From assembly GCA_900759445.1 (NCBI GenBank), contig CAAEVH010000033.1, positions 1 to 64,000 of the forward strand: 64,000 bases of DNA, in the 5' to 3' direction. The translations under genes were made by a program, and so were the position numbers. The first letter of the stretch is position 1, and every line of letters starts with the position of its first letter. This document shows, piece after piece, positions 63,242 to 64,000 of the stretch. This DNA comes from an uncultured Raoultella sp. GTDB lineage: Bacteria; Pseudomonadota; Gammaproteobacteria; Enterobacterales; Enterobacteriaceae. The notes beneath the pieces are model-generated. The model searched no databases. It saw only the letters and a list, made by a program, of their open reading frames with translations, and had not been told where the DNA came from.

Positions 63242-63422
63242 GATTCATGCTCATTCCAGGACCGGGCCTTTCCATCGTGTGGCGGGAGGGCTGCAGGCGG
63301 CCAGGTAAATGCCTCACCCTCCATGGTAAGGCGCCACTACTTTACTTTTGCGATATAACGCTTGATGTGCTTTGATGTTCCCATAAGCCTCTCATACTCT
63401 ATTCTGCTATTTTGAGGAAAAG

Positions 63423-63530
63423 ATGAAGAATTCATACAAATTAACGCCCGGAACCCTTGCGGGTATTACGGGTCGTTACTGCATAATTTATTCAATATCT
63501 CTTCATTTTAAGTTCGGTATTTCAGGGTAA
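63423..63530 (+). CDS. putative 35-residue small protein
   Basis: An ATG behind GAGGAAAAG opens 35 codons, beginning MKNSYKLTPGTLAGITGRY. It is preceded by TTGATG (63372-63377) and TACTCT (63395-63400) at 17 bp spacing and followed by a strong terminator 54 bp after the stop. The residues GRYCIIYSISLHF are mildly hydrophobic. I do not recognise it. It could instead mark a small RNA. Confidence 0.35.
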   Translation: MKNSYKLTPGTLAGITGRYCIIYSISLHFKFGISG

Positions 63531-63583
63531 ATTGCCGGTGTTCCTGGTTTATCCCAGAGAGCATCATTCCTGACAAGATCATT

Positions 63584-63619
63584 CCCCCTTTCACCCCATT
63601 AGAAAGGGGGCTTTTTGTT
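63584..63619 (+). terminator. terminator of the small unit before bamK
   Basis: CCCCCTTTC and GAAAGGGGG form a perfect 9-bp stem, followed by CTTTTTGTTTT. No larger rightward gene precedes it within 700 bp. Confidence 0.85.
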
Positions 63620-63838
63620 TTATACCTTAAAGTCATTGTGCGCTTTCATTCGGTTGTCAGGTTGCTGCTCAGACTGACTTATTAGAACGAAGTTCCGTTA
63701 AATTTTATTTTTTTCTCCAGCCAATAACATCCATTTTTTCTCCATTGTTTCGCCATAATGAAGTGTAATTCTGCGCGTTGCTTACGCAAATCCCAGCAGA
63801 ATTCTGCTATCGCCAAATATCTCTTAGACGAAACGTCC

Positions 63839-64000
63839 ATGCTAAAGAAAACAAATATCATTGCCGGGTTATTAATTTCTCCCTTAACGCTTTATGCATC
63901 AACAACGTACAAAATTGATGATATTCGTTTTGAGGGGTTGCAGCGCGTTACCGTAGGGGCCGCGCTATTAAGCATGCCGATCCATACCGGAGAACAGGTG
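63839..64000 (+). CDS. bamK: BamA paralog BamK (5' end, partial)
   Basis: The first 54 codons are in the window. A signal peptide ends near LYAS (residues 18-21), then YKIDDIRFEGLQRVTVGAAL and LSMPIHTGEQV follow, which is the POTRA-1 domain of Omp85/BamA. It cannot be bamA itself, which lies in the rseP-skp region. A BamA paralog called BamK is known in Klebsiella and can take part in outer-membrane protein assembly. The ATG is at 63839-63841, with only a weak ribosome site (GACG). Confidence 0.85.
   Translation, partial: MLKKTNIIAGLLISPLTLYASTTYKIDDIRFEGLQRVTVGAALLSMPIHTGEQV

Larger units (their letters stand above)
63242..63838. other. AraC gene-bamK intergenic region
   Basis: The 597-bp AT-rich region holds the promoter side of the leftward AraC-type gene, a possible 35-codon gene with its own promoter and terminator (63372-63619), and the leader of bamK, with a perfect 14-bp palindrome AGCAGAATTCTGCT (63795-63808). 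Confidence 0.55.

Overview
The window is a piece of enterobacterial chromosome, most likely Klebsiella (K. pneumoniae complex or a close relative). The order yjaB-metA-aceBAK-iclR-metH-yjbB-pepE, rluF-yjbD, lysC-pgi, psiE, malGFE/malK-lamB-malM, ubiCA-plsB-dgkA-lexA-dinF-yjbJ-zur, dusA-pspG-qorA-dnaB-alr-tyrB-aphA-yjbQR-uvrA/ssb is the E. coli/Salmonella order downstream of an rRNA operon. Klebsiella-type content sits at breaks in it: an L-sorbose PTS operon between pepE and rluF, a BamA paralog (BamK) at the right edge, and no arpA, xylE or yjbEFGH. The species call rests on remembered gene order and protein sequences, not on a search.

Layout. 1-260: the 3' end of a 5S rRNA and terminators. 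0.3-14.7 kb: methionine synthesis (metA, metH), the glyoxylate shunt (aceB, aceA, aceK) and its repressor IclR, a phosphate carrier and a dipeptidase. 14.9-21.5 kb: the leftward sorbose operon sorC-sorD-sorF-sorB-sorA-sorM-sorE, extended by an overlapping shikimate-dehydrogenase-like gene. 21.9-29.6 kb: rluF, yjbD, a BASS-family transporter, lysine-sensitive aspartokinase with its lysine riboswitch, pgi, two acetyltransferase genes and psiE. 29.8-37.5 kb: the divergent maltose regulon around a shared MalT/CRP control region. 37.7-58.2 kb: a conserved housekeeping block with ubiquinone and phospholipid genes, SOS genes (lexA-dinF, uvrA, ssb), zinc regulation (zur), dnaB, alr and tyrB. 58.3-64 kb: an accessory end with an MltF-like lytic transglycosylase, a FepA-type TonB receptor behind a Fur-like box, a single-domain AraC regulator, a possible tiny gene with its own terminator, and the start of bamK.

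Regulatory signals readable in the DNA include a MetJ met-box array, IclR operators at aceB and iclR, a cluster of GCAC-N4-GTGC palindromes before sorC (candidate SorC operators), the lysC riboswitch, MalT and CRP sites, two LexA boxes at lexA and one between uvrA and ssb, a sigma-54 promoter at pspG and a Fur-like box at the TonB receptor. REP-type repeats lie in aceA-aceK, malE-malF, yjbB-pepE and alr-tyrB.

Nothing in the window is clearly a new defence or mobile system. The items most worth a second look are the SorC operator array, the structured malG 3' UTR (candidate MalH-type sRNA), the sorbose-linked dehydrogenase-like gene, the small transcription unit before bamK, and the iclR-ASCH gene pair.
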